64,000 nucleotides of DNA. Source: Echinometra lucunter. Taxonomy: Eukaryota; Echinodermata; Echinoidea; Camarodonta; Echinometridae. Both the position numbers and the translations under genes were made by a program. The DNA is taken from contig CM057152.1 in NCBI GenBank assembly GCA_029962745.1, positions 28,301,361-28,365,360 on the forward strand. The letters are read 5' to 3'. This document shows, piece by piece, positions 23,689 through 37,283 of the stretch. Position 1 is the first letter of the stretch, and each line of letters starts with the position of its first letter. The notes beneath the pieces are model-generated. The model worked only from the letters and a program-made list of their open reading frames with translations. It ran no database searches and was not told the origin of the DNA.

Positions 23689-26600
23689 ATGAGCCAGCCA
23701 ACAGTAGTGAGGAGGGGTGGCAAACCAAATAGAGGAGGAGGCAGGGCCAATCGAGGAGGAGGAAGAGGAGGAGGAGGAGGAGGAGGGAGAGGGAGGGGAA
23801 GAGGACGTGGTGGTGGAAGAGGAGGGGGAGGAAGAGGGGGTGGAGGCCAGCAGCATGGGGCCAGTGCAAAACCCCATGGACCCTCGGCAGACACAGGAGC
23901 ACGGAAGGGCAAGAGCGTATCCCAGATGTACGACTATGACGATGATGACTTTGTGCTCATGCCCAAACAAGACAAGCCCAAAACATCAAGGTAATATGGG
24001 TAATCCTGTTCCCATTTCACTCCATTCTATCAGTATCATGCCTTGTGGTACAGTTAAACCTGTGTATAGAGACCACTCAAGGGAGACAAGAAAAGTGGTC
24101 TTTATAGGCAGGTGGTCTTTATGGACAGGTTCCCTTCAGTGCATACTCCAATGAGAAATCACATTCAAGGGAAACAGAAAATGTGGCCTTTATAGACAGG
24201 TGATTGTTATAGACAGGTGGTCGCTAAAGCAGGTTTGACTGTATATCATTAACACCCTTTTTTTGCTATCATATTTCTGAAAAGTAGTGCACCTTAAACT
24301 TGCTTGTTATGGTAGGCAAGGGGTAGAATTGTAAATGAAATTATTGAATCTTTGTTGATTTGCTTTTTTCATTTACACCAACTCGGCCTGATAATTGTCT
24401 TATGATACTGAGCTTGATAGAATTTTTTTTCCTCTATGAATAAGACATGTCTTTATTTTAAAAATGTGTTTAGGTAGAGGAACTCTTGTGGATCTCATTC
24501 TGACAAGGTCTTTTTGGTTCAAGCTTTTTAGCCAGGATTTAAAAAACAAGGTGTCCACGATGAAAAATGGGTGTTAAGAAAAGAGGGAATCCATTGCAAG
24601 ATGAGGATTGTAGGGAAAAGTATTCAGTCTCTTCTGTGAGAGACTCGCACCTTCTGACCAAAAGCCTGTTGTAGGTGATACTGTTCCAAACTGGAAATGC
24701 CACCTTGGTCATTTGCCTTTTTAAAAATTTCTGTATCAGCTACCAAGCCTCTCACTCTCAGCAGCCCAAGGCCTCCCAGTCCTACCAGCCTAAGGCTCCT
24801 CCTGGTCGTCGTAAGACTGGTCACCATCCAGCCTCCAAGGTCAAGATGCAGTCCCTCCACATGAGTGATGAGAACCAGGAACTAGTCAAGGATGTTCTGA
24901 GGGAGCTACATGGTGTAGACCTGGATCTTGACATGGGGTATGATAAGACAGAATTTTTGTCTTGAATTATGGCCAGCCATTATATCTCAGAGCCTCTATA
25001 GAGGTATGAATTTTTTGCAGTATTTCCTTCAGAGATGTCCTTAAATATGTTGTGGGAAGCATGTTGATATAGATCAACTCAAAAACAAAAGATCTTACAT
25101 AGTTGTAAATTATGAAGAAAAAAAGATACAGTTTTATGGTGAAGTGAATGGGAGATTTGTGCTGTGCTACATGGCATAAAAATGACAGATTTTCCAAATT
25201 AGAATTTCGTTGTATTGTTTAGGAAATGTAATCTTTGAGAAGCCATTATCTATTACCTTTTCTCTGTGGCTTTCCTTCATAGCAATTTTCACTGAAGGTT
25301 TGATTTCTTAATAGGTATGAGAACATTTCCACCTTTCTTCATGTTAATTTGTTCTCAGGCTGGAAGACTACGAAGAGCTTGATTATGATACCCATCGTCA
25401 CTACTGGACCGATGACAACTCCTTGAAGGTAGAGGCATCTGGTTCAAGCTTTGCCCCCCTCGGTGTATGGCGTGAGGAAGAGGAAGATGGAGAGACCAAA
25501 GATGACAAACAGAAAATCAGTAAATATGCTGTTGAGAAACTCATCAGGTATGTCAAAAGAATAGTTATGTTCTATAGTGATTCTCCTATATAAACTCTAG
25601 TGACAATTGCTCCAGGATTTATTTTGTCAAAAAATACATGTATAGGGTCAGAGGTACAGTTTCAGTGGGATATTGATTTAATTTCAGGCAAGCAGTAGTT
25701 TTGGGTGTTTTGTTTGCTTCAGTGTTTCATCGCTGGAGCTTGTGTAATGCAACAAATTTATTCAATAACAAGTTAATTATTGTAATGTATGAACAAAGTT
25801 ATGTCTTTTCTTTAGGTCTAATCATTTGCGAAGGGTAAGCCGTATATTTTTTGAAAAGATATCCTAATGTCTATTACTTGTATATTTAATGCTGTATTAT
25901 TTTGATGTCTGTTCCTTGCAGTTAATGTGAGTCACTGGCAAAATTTAGATAGCTTTATAAGAATACTGTTGAGTTTTACTGCACAGAAAGAGATTTATTA
26001 CTCAGGATATAAGAGCTTGTATGGATATTTTGTTTATTTATTCATTTATTTTTTTTCTCTTAGATGTGGATACCCAAAGAAAGAAAGTCTTCAAGCACTA
26101 GAGGATAGTGGTGGTGATGCAGGGTTAGCACTAGAACAACTCTACAAGGATTTCTTGAAAAATTATGCAATATCTACTAGCCAAGGTAAGTTGGATTACC
26201 CTACTTTTTGTGAGCTATTATTGTTGTGAAATATTTCTTGTCGGTAATCTGTTAATTTTTTGGCTTGCTTGGTTTTTAAGGGCTTCTTAGAGCAGTGATG
26301 AGGGGTAAATGATAAAATTTAAATTTTATACACTCATAAATGCAGTCTTAATAACTATCATTCAGAAGTTTCTCTTTTAGTAGTTTGATTTTAAAGGTTC
26401 ATGTTCCAGTCCAGTAATATAAATTCTGAAATCTGATAAAGTTCATTTTTTTGTGACTAGCTGTATAAGTGCACCATTGTTGCCTCAAAAAGTTTGTTTA
26501 GTTGCATTTACTGAACCTACCCTCCCAATAGGATATGTTATTCTTTGTTTACATTTTACCTCCATATCGTACATTTTGTTTTATAAAAGCTTCTTTATCC

Positions 26601-29600
26601 TCTATAACATTTTCAAATTTTGTCTTGTCTTTTCATGCTATTGTTTTCATGCTATTGCTTTTACATTTGTAATCATGACAATTGCAGAAGCTGTCGATGA
26701 TAGCGTTACTGCAGAGTCTGTTAGGGAGCAGAGGCAAGAAGAAGCTTTTGCTCTGAGCTCGATATATGAATCAGACTTCTCTGAACGGATACCCAACCAG
26801 GTCTGGACACTGAGACTAAAGCTTTCTCACATCAACACATCCCTCAGAGAAGCTCACAAGAATGAAAAGAAGAAGTCTGCACAGAAAGCGAGAGAGGCTC
26901 GTCGGAAAAAACAGAATATCTGCCACTTTTACCAAGAGGGCAATTGCCGGTTTGGTTTGAGATGCAAGTTCCTTCATGAGGCTCCATGGGAGACTGAGGA
27001 GGATACAGAGTTTGACGAGATGATGGAGGATGACAACACAAAGTGGTATCAGTTGGAGGTGCGGTATCCAAGTGAAAACATGTATCCATGGCAACCGCCG
27101 GTGATTGCCTTTTCCTCCACCCATCCAGACTTTGATGTGGCGAAGTGTCTTAATGTGACAAAGCGGCTGGCTGAAGAGTCCACGGAGCATATATCGAGCG
27201 GGAGCCCAGCTGTGTTTAGCATGGTCAGTATCCTGGAAGATGAAGAGGAGATGAAGATGTTGCTTGATGGAAAGCCACTGCCCTTCCAGGCCAGGAGAGT
27301 GCCTGCAAGGACTAAACTTGTTGTGGATGATTCGAAGGAGGAGGAGGACCAGGATGAGGAGGTACCTGATGCAGAAGAACCCCCAGATGAACAGTTGGAC
27401 AATGCTCAAGGATCTACGGCCGAAGAAGCAAAAGAGGCAGAGGTGCTGACAGGAAGAGAAGGAGCCAAAAACCTTGGCAAGACTTTGTATGTCCCACCTA
27501 AGAGGAGCAAACGAGATGAAGAAAGAGATAACAGGAGGTTGAAGGAGCAGTTCAAGAAGGTTCAGGTAAACAAAATATTTTTATGCTGTATAATTTTTTT
27601 GAAAATTTACTCAAGTATAGCTTTTCAGCTACTTTACTTTATTTTGTTTGGGACATCATCTGTTCTTACATTTATGCCATTGGACTTTGATCTGCTAGGA
27701 CTTGGTTGAGCATTTTCATGGGATTTGGGGCCAGTGTTTTTTTTTGTTTTTTTTTGAGGGGTAGTTCCTTTTGGTCCCACATACCATTTAAAGTACTTAA
27801 GTGTGGGTTATGGTTATGGTTATGATTAGGTTTATTTGTAATGCTTTGTGAATGGTCACTTGAAAAGATGTTACATTGACATGTAGGTGTAAAAAACAAA
27901 ACCTTTTCCTGTGTGTATCCCACTTCAACAACATTTAAGTTATTTTATTCAGGGATGTAGGAATTTCCTTCTAAAAAGTGTCCCTATATAGAACAGTTTT
28001 GAAATTATGTGGAGGCCATTGCTGATATGTAAGTTGAGGCAAAGCTACTATCATTTCCCCTCTGTCGATGTTAAGCATCATCCAACATCTGTTTTATCTG
28101 TAGACAAGCAATTCTTACAAGTCCATGTTGACAAGGAGAGAAATGCTGCCTGCCTGGAAGGAACAGGACAACATCCTGGAAACCTTGAGCAACTACCAGG
28201 TCCTTGTTGTCAGTGGGGCTACTGGGTAAGACTTAACCCATTGACTACTGAAATCCCATAGGCATACTCCATGGGCCAACCGGTCCCAGTAGCCAATGGG
28301 TTAATTTTAATCTATAAATGCGTGCCCCAATTTTTTGCCTCTTTTGGGCCACCAAGTTGATGTGGGCCATTATTAAAGCATAATTATGCATTTAGGATAA
28401 CCAAGAAGAGTATGATGAAAGAAATACAATCAAACAACCTTGATGTAAAATGCATGCAACACATTTTAATTTGGCCCAGAGATCATCTGTCAGCCCTTCA
28501 GATATTTAGGTATGATATGTATTCTTTGGAGTAAACAACTACCTATGGCTTCCAGTCCTATCCCAGGGAAGTGGTGATGAGAATAAATGCCTTAGCAAAT
28601 GGTGCTGGGGCATGGACTTGATTTCAAACCTGACACCCCTAAAGCACTGTTCTACCACTGAACCTAGCACATCCTCATTTAAATTCCAGATGTGGCAAGA
28701 CAACCCAAGTGCCCCAGTTTATCCTGGATGCATCTCTGAAGGGTAAGGGTCTGAATGTGAGTAACATCATCTGCACCCAACCAAGGAGGATCTCGGCTAC
28801 TGCAGTAGCAGACAGGGTGGCCAAGGAGAGAATAAGCAGGTTGGGAGATATTGTGGGTTACCAGATTAGGCTGGAAAATAAACAGGTATGTCCAGGCTTC
28901 TCTCTAGAAATTTTGTTTAGTCTTTATCCAAATAGTGTGGCCTTGAAGCATCCAGTGGTGATGGCTTGAGAATACCAAAGAAGTGCCAGGTTAGGTGATA
29001 TCTTAGGAGATATCTTGAGTTACTTTTGTTTACCTTTTCTCATGTATATTGGTCTTTAGGTCTCTTGCTATTTTCTGTGCTGTCTATTGCTTATGAGAAA
29101 GCAAACATTGGTTAAGATTTCTACAAAGGGACATACTGAATGGAGGGAGTATGGCTTAATTAGAGAAAATTTTACTCTGATTGATGATAGAAATAAGATA
29201 TTCCCTTTATCTGTTTCAGATCACCGCACCAGTAGCATAAGAGAAGACGTTAATTCTTAATCCCTCAGATAGGAGATGAAGCCTCAGGCCAATTGGAATA
29301 TTTTTAGAGTGTAATTGCTCTCTACACTCTAATGAAAATATAATTGATCTGTTAACCCATTGGGCACGTTTTGATTTTGGTATAACATGCCATTCCACAG
29401 ACCCCAGCCCTAGTTATCTTCAGCATTATATTAAACTTGTTAAATGTGGTAGTTTATGTTTTGTCTTTTCTTGTAGTCGTCTTCTTCGCGACTCATGTTC
29501 TGTACAACTGGAATCTTACTCAGAAGACTGGAGAGCGATCCTATCTTGGAGGGAGTCTCCCATGTCATAGTAGATGAAGTCCATGAGAGGAGTGAAGAAA

Positions 29601-32600
29601 GGTGAGATGATGGGTGTTCACAGGCCCCTAATGCTCCGCCATTTTGTCTAACGGTAGATCCATTAGAAGGCCGACTTAAGCATCCATCAATATTCATGAT
29701 CAAAAATGAATAATTCATTTTGTAAGATGCTTCCAACTAGTAGCATTTGTTATATGTCTATGGGTGTTCATGAAGTTAGGAGCTATGCAGGAGGAAGAAG
29801 AGCAGGGGGAGGAGAGGGAGAGGGGAGAAGGGAGGGGAGAAGGGAGGGGAGGGGAGGGAAGTGAAGAGGTTAATTGGAAAGGGAAAGGGAAACAAAGAGG
29901 AGGAGGAGAAGAGAAGGGAGAGGGAGGGGAAGAGGTGGAGGAGCAGGAAGAGGAGGAAAAAAAAGAAGAAGAAGAGGAAGAGGAAGAAGAAGAAGAGGAG
30001 GAGGAAGAAGAAGATGAGGAAGAAGAAGAAGAAGAGGAGGAAGAAGAGGAAGAGGAAAAAGAGGAGGAAGAAGAGTATAAGAAGTAAGTGCAATGTTCGG
30101 ACATGTAGCTAGAGATCTATCAATTGAAAAGTCAAAATGGTCAATATTTGTTTCTTTAGACAGGCCCACATTAACATCTGTAGTCATACCATTAACAGTG
30201 GTCAAATTGTGGCAAATAAGTGTATTAAGTGAAATATTTGTTGTACAGGTGTTTTGATTAGGACTAATGCTTCAGAAATTTGTAATGCTTTCATTTACCC
30301 TTTCATTCTTTTTTTGTTCGTGATAATATAGTGATTTCTTGATGATGGTCCTGAGGGACATGTTGCCACAGCGACCAGACCTGCGGGTGATTCTCATGAG
30401 TGCCACCCTGAATGCTGAACTCTTCTCTAGCTATTTCTTTGATTGTCCAGTCATCAACATCCCTGGTAAGTCGATGCAAATCATCATTTTGAATTACTGT
30501 CAAATATGCAGGGATCTGTGTGATTTTCATGATTTCAGGTCTAACTATTTTAGTTGAGGTGTACTTAGGCTTCATAGCAGAAAAATGTCTACACATGGTT
30601 GAGAGTGAAAGAATGTGGCTTTGCACATAAATTTCCACATAGATGTTTTCTAGTCAAAGAAATTTGGAATGATTTGAAAGAGGAGTATGTAAAGTGGTCC
30701 ACTTCACTCCCATATGAATTTCACTCTTTAATCATTTGCATTTTTTCCCATTGACATTACCTCATCTTAGATTGTTACGAGAGTGAAAACTAAGTTTTGC
30801 CCTAATTGCGATGTATTTTTCTTCTGTATTATTGTTCCTGTATGCAGGTAAAACGTTTCCTGTGGATCAGTACTTCTTGGAAGATGCCATAGAATACACT
30901 GGGTAAGGAGGAGTTTTTAATCTCTATAGTGAAGAATATTTTTCATATTTGGAACTATTTTATTTGTCAGAAATGATGTAATTCAGTATTGAATTGTAAG
31001 TTGCCCACATCTGCAGTGTGTTCTGATGTTTGTTTCTACTGAAATTTTAAAAAGGAAATGAAAGATGAAAAAGCTTCATTGTTCCTCAATAAGAATCATT
31101 AACTCATTCTTGTGATTTTTTTTTTTTTTCATTCCTGATGTGAAATCTGTACAGATATGATTTCATTTGCTACACTTGCAAATATAAGAAACTTTTAAGA
31201 ATACAATTTTTTGCACACGAAGAACTCAAACAGCAAATCAACATCACCAAAGAAATTTCTGAAAAAATTTGTCATTTTTTATGTGTCAACTACAAAATAT
31301 TTCTAATTCCATATATTTTCTCTGTGAAAGCTTGCAAAGAAATTTCCATATCATATCTTTCTGTGTGAATTTTCTCACTAGATACGTTTTGGATGAGAAC
31401 TCACCCCTAGCCAGACCCATTAAGAGGAGCAACGCCGTGCCTTCAGAAGCCTCAGCTAGGGCCATGAGTAAGGTCAAGTTTGATAATCTAGATGAGGAAA
31501 TCGCTGATGCCTTCGCCAGCACGACCTTTGCCCCCGCCAAGGACAATGTGAGAGATGCCAATTTAACGTTGCAACAGATGGCCCTGAGATATAAAGGCAA
31601 GTGTCAGAATTGTCGCTTTTCTCTAGGCCCATCAGAAAAGCTTCTAAAGTATGAAAATTCAAAGAAATTGAAATATGCTTGAAGTTGAAATGTCACGATT
31701 TACATTCTATACATGTTTTTTAATATAAGAAAAATTCCCTTCAGTTCAATTCAGTCCTGAATATGAGCTGATACCTTTTAAACATTGGCTGCCACTGACC
31801 ACGAGAAAATGAAAAATTGCTGGATGAAGTATTATGCCATTTTATTCAATTGAGTAGATTCAGTGCAGTTCAGTGCTGTTCAGTTCTGTTTAGTTCAATT
31901 CAGTGCAGTGCAGTGCAGTTCAGTTCATTTCATTTCAGTTCAGTTCAGTTCAGTTCAGTTCAGTTCAGTTCAGTTCAGTTCAGTGCAGTGCAGTACAGTG
32001 CATTGCAGTGCAGTTCATTTTATTTCAGTTCAGTTCAGTTCAGTTCAGTTCAGTTCAGTTCAGTTCAGTGCATTGCAGTGCAGTTCATTTTATTTCAGTT
32101 CAGTTCAGTTCAGTTCAGTTCAGTTCAGTTCAGTTCAGTACAGTGCATTGCAGTGCAGTTCATTTTATTTCAGTTCAGTTCAGTTCAGTACAGTGCATTG
32201 CAGTGCAGTTCATTTTATTTCAGTTCAGTTCAGTTCAGTTCAGTTCAGTTCAGTTCAGTTCAGTCCATTTCATTTGAATTCCATCCATTTCATTCCATCT
32301 ATTCAGATTATGAGATGTCTACCATCAAGACGCTGGCTACCATTGACCCTGAGAAGATCAACAATGATCTGATAGAGGATCTTGTCAAGTGGGTGGTGGA
32401 AGGTGATCATGAGGTCAGTTCAGTGCTAACCGTTGTCTTGTTTTGTTTTATGAGTTTAAATTTTGTGTTTATTTTTCATACTCAGCTCAAATTGCTTGTA
32501 AAACTTGTACGTGAATTTGGGCAGAAATGTCCGATCACTTATGATTTACAGACAGCATAGACTTTCTTGCATCACCTCTGACCCATTGAGAAGCTCCAGA

Positions 32601-35600
32601 GCCACTGGAAGTCATTGAAATTTACATATTACTTCTGACCCATATCATTTGTTGTAGTACCCCAAGGATGGTGCCATCCTGATCTTTCTACCAGGACTTG
32701 GTGAAATCACTGACCTTTATGAGCAACTCCAAAGCTCTCTTTGTGGACCAAAGAAACCCAAAAAGTAAGTCTTTACTAATTGTAATCTTCTCCCTCAGAG
32801 ATAGAAATTGCATGCATTAGCACATATGCCGATGGCAAACAATGAAATCAGAACAAAAGTAAGTCATAAAGGAGTATTCAGTAGTGCATTCATTTACCTT
32901 TATGTTTATACTTTGTTGCTCTGAGCTCATTGTAAACACTGATACTCTTTGCCTTGTGGCTGGAGGGGGAGATTGTAAGCTTTGCTTCCTAGTGTAAATG
33001 AATACATTGGAACTTGAAAAAATATCACCTTGCTCTGGGCCACGTTTCATAAAACTTATTATCAGTAACAACTGCCATATTTCTGTGGCAAATTTGCTCT
33101 CAGCCAATCAGATGCAAGGATTTCAGTAGCTTGTAACAGTTATTGCAATTTGTTATTAATAACAAATTTTATGAAACGGGGTCCTGATCTTTGATTCTAC
33201 CAGGTACAAGCTCATACCGCTCCACTCCTCACTCTCAAGTGAAGACCAGAATGCAGCCTTTGACAAACCCAAAGAGGGCATCACCAAGATCGTCATAGCA
33301 ACCAACATAGCTGAGACATCCATCACCATCGATGACATTGTGTTTGTTATTGATGCTGGCAGGATGAAAGAGAAAAGGTGGGGTAATTAGATGATGAAAT
33401 ATCAAAAATTAATGTTCACAGTTGCAGAATGATACAAGTACAAACTGGTGATTTGTTAAGTCTCAGTGAGCTGTGGGAATAATTGTATGGAGTAGCTTAA
33501 TTGTAAATTTTTTGATAGTGCAATACAAGGAATAGTTTGAGACAGGTGTCCATTTACTACACTTGGGGAGGGGGGTTCACAACAAGTTAAAATTGATTTT
33601 AAAATCAATTCAATCCGTTTTAAGTAACATAAAATTGATATGATGAAACAGAATATCAGGAATCAATTTTAAGCTGTACAAATCCTTGCTTAATATCAGT
33701 CCTAAATCTAAAATCGACTTACTCTTTGTGAAACAACCCCAGGGTCAAGAGAAATAAGGTTACATGAGGCCTAGAGAAGTAAAATGGGGTTTGTGATAAG
33801 CATTCAAGACACATTTTCAAGTTTGTCTGGAAATGTGGAGTAGATGTCATAGGTTATATGACTGCTGGAGATAAAAGGTGTCCATTTTCAGTGATATAGG
33901 ACCTGGGCCCCGTTTCATAAAACTTATCAGTACTAAACAACTGACACATTTCTATGACATATTTGCTCTCAGCCAGTCAGATGCTAGGATTTCAATAGCT
34001 TATAACAGTTATTGCAGCTTGTTATTGATAACAAGTTAAACAGGGCCCTGAAGTCTGCTTTAGTAACCACGACTGTATTTCACAAAACCGTCATAAGTCT
34101 CAGTTCATTGACATCCCATTGAAATGCGTGTTAATTCTGCAATACGTGTTTCAATGGGATGTCCAAGAAGTTAGACTTATGATGGTTTCGTGAAACACAG
34201 CCCACCTGTCTACAAAAAAAACCAACTTGAAACTTGAATACTCATACTCTTGTTTACTGAGATTGTCTAAACTGACATATTGACAGGTTTGTAAATTTGT
34301 TTGTATGTGTCAGATATGACCCAGGCAAGAGAATGGAGTCTTTGGAGACAGTATGGGTGTCTCGGGCCAACGCCATGCAGCGGAAAGGTCGAGCAGGTCG
34401 TGTAACGGCAGGAGTGTGCTTCCATCTCTTCTCCAATCACACCTTTGAGCATGTCCTGCGGGATCAGCAGTTACCAGGTACAGATGAGACTCATGGGCCA
34501 AAATTCACAAAAGAGGTTTAAACCATGGGGTGGTTTAAACTTCTGTAAAATAAGTGTAGACAGGCACATACTGCCCATGCGCACGCTTAAAGAAAACAGA
34601 TAATTTGATTGAATTCAGTGTGCACATATGCTTAAAAAATCCCAGACCCATGTACGGCATCACCTGTATTGCTATAGAAACCAACTTAACTAATTCATCA
34701 TCTTTCATCATTTTAACACTTATATTGACTGCTGAGAGCCAGATTGTTGTTATTGTAATATCATAATTATCATTTATTACAGTCAGCCTCTTCTCTGTTA
34801 TGAGGGGTCACTGATCCTTGTGCCATGATTGCACTCCCTCACTCCACTTGTTCTTATCTTAAGCCCACCGCCCACTAAGCGATATATCTGCAATCCGACT
34901 TTGGATGAAATTGCTTTTTGCATTAAATTATGAAACTTCAAACAAGTAAAATCATCCTATTGGAGGTTCGAAATAATGATGAAAAACTCGAATTGAAATT
35001 TTGGTTTTCTGCGAGCCTTTTAGTCTGAATAAAGGCCAAATCGGCTTCAAATTGTAGGCAATCGAAGACTACTATGACATCACTGCGATTCACAATTTAT
35101 TTTGCTTTTTTCTTGTATGAGGAGGCTCACAATAGCCCGGAATTTCAATTTCAGTAATCATATGAATATTCAGTACTGTGATCATAGAAATTGCATATGT
35201 TTGAATTTCATATCAAGTGCTATAACAAATTTTTTTTCCGAAATTGGATTGCAGACTGATCGAATAGTGTGTGGTGAGCTTTATATCATGGAATATGAGT
35301 TGACACTCTTCAAGTTCTAGGTCACAGCAGCATGTGATAATTGAACATACTGTGGCCACACCACCAACAAAGTTCAAAGCTGACCATTATTTCCTTTTGT
35401 TCTTTGCTCTGTCATCTTTGTAAATTGCGAATTCGAATTTTGCAGGCAAATATCAAACGAAAGTGTCTCTTGTTGTGATTGATTGATCTGTTTTCGGATA
35501 TGTATTAATGTTTAGAACAACCCATGTCTCTATCTTTACTGATGTATCAGTAATGATATCTCATCATCTTTCATTCTGATGATATTTTTTTATCACCTAC

Positions 35601-37249
35601 CCTGTTTTCCTTTACAATCTCTGACAATTTATGACAAACAGTAGTGTAAAGTAGAATGTTAGAGAGGTTCGATGACATTTGCTCCGGCGACAATTGCTCC
35701 CATTGAAATTCTGCATGTTAAGCCAAACATAAAATCTAACCCTAAACCTAACACTAACCTTAATGCTTATCCTCACATTAATCCTGAACCAACACTTCTA
35801 TCACAACCCTAATACCCTAACCCTACATTTTCAGAAAAAATTTAGACAATTTAGCAATTGTCGTGGAAGCAAATGTCTTGGCACCGTTAGAGATTACATT
35901 TGACCATAATATTCTTTGCTTTCATATTTCTCAATGCACTGGTTTGTTTTGTCCTGTGAAGAGATTCAGCGTATTCCTCTGGAGCAGCTTGTGCTGAGGA
36001 TCAAAATCTTGGATGTCTTTCAGGGATACCATGTCAAGGTATTCATTATTTTTCTTTGTATAATGATTACATCCACTATAACATTTCATCAGTTTTGAAA
36101 AAATGGTAGATTGTTAACCAGTTTGCTTAAATTTAAACTGCAAAATTTTTGTCAAATATCATACTGTGTTCAGTACAGAATCAGACTTGAAATGACATGC
36201 AGACAGTATTAGAAAGGGTAGATGTCATTGGATGGTAGCTTTAAGATGGTGTGATAACCCATAAGGTAATCTTTCTGATACTGTTTTTTTTCCACCACAG
36301 AAGTTCTTGTTTTGATGCCTTATCCAATTTCATATAATATGTAGAGGTATGTACTAAAACTTTTTCATTTTGCCTTTTTGTAGGATGTGTTGAACAAGTT
36401 GTTGGAGCCTCCCAAGGCTGAGAACATTGATGATGCCATCCAAAGACTACAAGACTTGGGAGCTCTTACAGTGGATCAGGTTCGTCAATCATTTAAAAAA
36501 AAAATTGTTATGATTATTATGTCTTGCTTTCTGCAAATACATAGTACAGGTAAGAGGGGTTTCTTTTCTCAAAGATGTTATTTGTTTCTTTTATCTCATT
36601 CAAGGGGCTGAGCAGCACTGTTTTGCGACCTTGGAAGCAGCATCTGCGATGTCACTATTTCATTATTCACTGAAGAGGTTCATGTGAATGGTGAAGTTCT
36701 TGCAAAACATTTTTTTTATCGCAATCAGTAAATGTTACATGCTTTTGGTAAGCTTTTGCTTGCTGGTCTGCTGCTTTATATGTGACTAAGACTTTGTTGT
36801 AGGACCTGATGTATGTTATTGATTTGCCATGCATTCTTTGATTTTGTAGGATCTTACATCTCTTGGCTACCATCTTGCCTCTCTTCCTGTCGATGTGAGG
36901 ATCGGTAAACTGATGCTGTTTGGGGCCATCTTCCAGTGCTTAGATCCAGTCCTAACCATTGCAGCTAGTCTCAGCTTCAGGTCACCGTTCGTAAGTCATT
37001 TCATCATCATTTGCTTACTGTAATTTAGTTGTTAAAACTGAATGAATCTCCTGATGCTACTGCTTCTTTACATGTACTCTCGCACATTCAGTCGTCAGTT
37101 ATTAATGTGTTTATTTTGTTTTCACTCATGTATACAGTAATCTGTTGTTTCTTATTTGTGCATTGGACCTTGTGGCAGACTAGCCTTGTGCTAAACAACT
37201 CATCCAATAAAGTCGTCTTCTACTACTACTACTAGTACTACTGCTGCTG

Positions 37250-37283
<34 letters not shown>

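Noticed and set aside
26453..26687. Upstream ATG giving a longer N terminus before the RWD/zinc-finger exon
   Set aside because: It is intronic sequence. The TTGCAG acceptor at 26682-26687 joins in phase to the UBA exon, and the extra residues are hydrophobic with no family match.
29764..30205. Acidic (Glu-rich) and Ser- or Leu-rich open frames
   Set aside because: Artefacts of the polypurine tract in DHX57 intron 8.
31817..32560. Open frames of SSVQF-type repeats in all three frames
   Set aside because: A five-base repeat without stops is open in every frame. The real coding part here is only exon 12 (32307-32413).
35700..35840. True telomeric repeat or chromosome end
   Set aside because: The CCCTAA units are degenerate and enclosed by the inverted ends of a small element within an intron.
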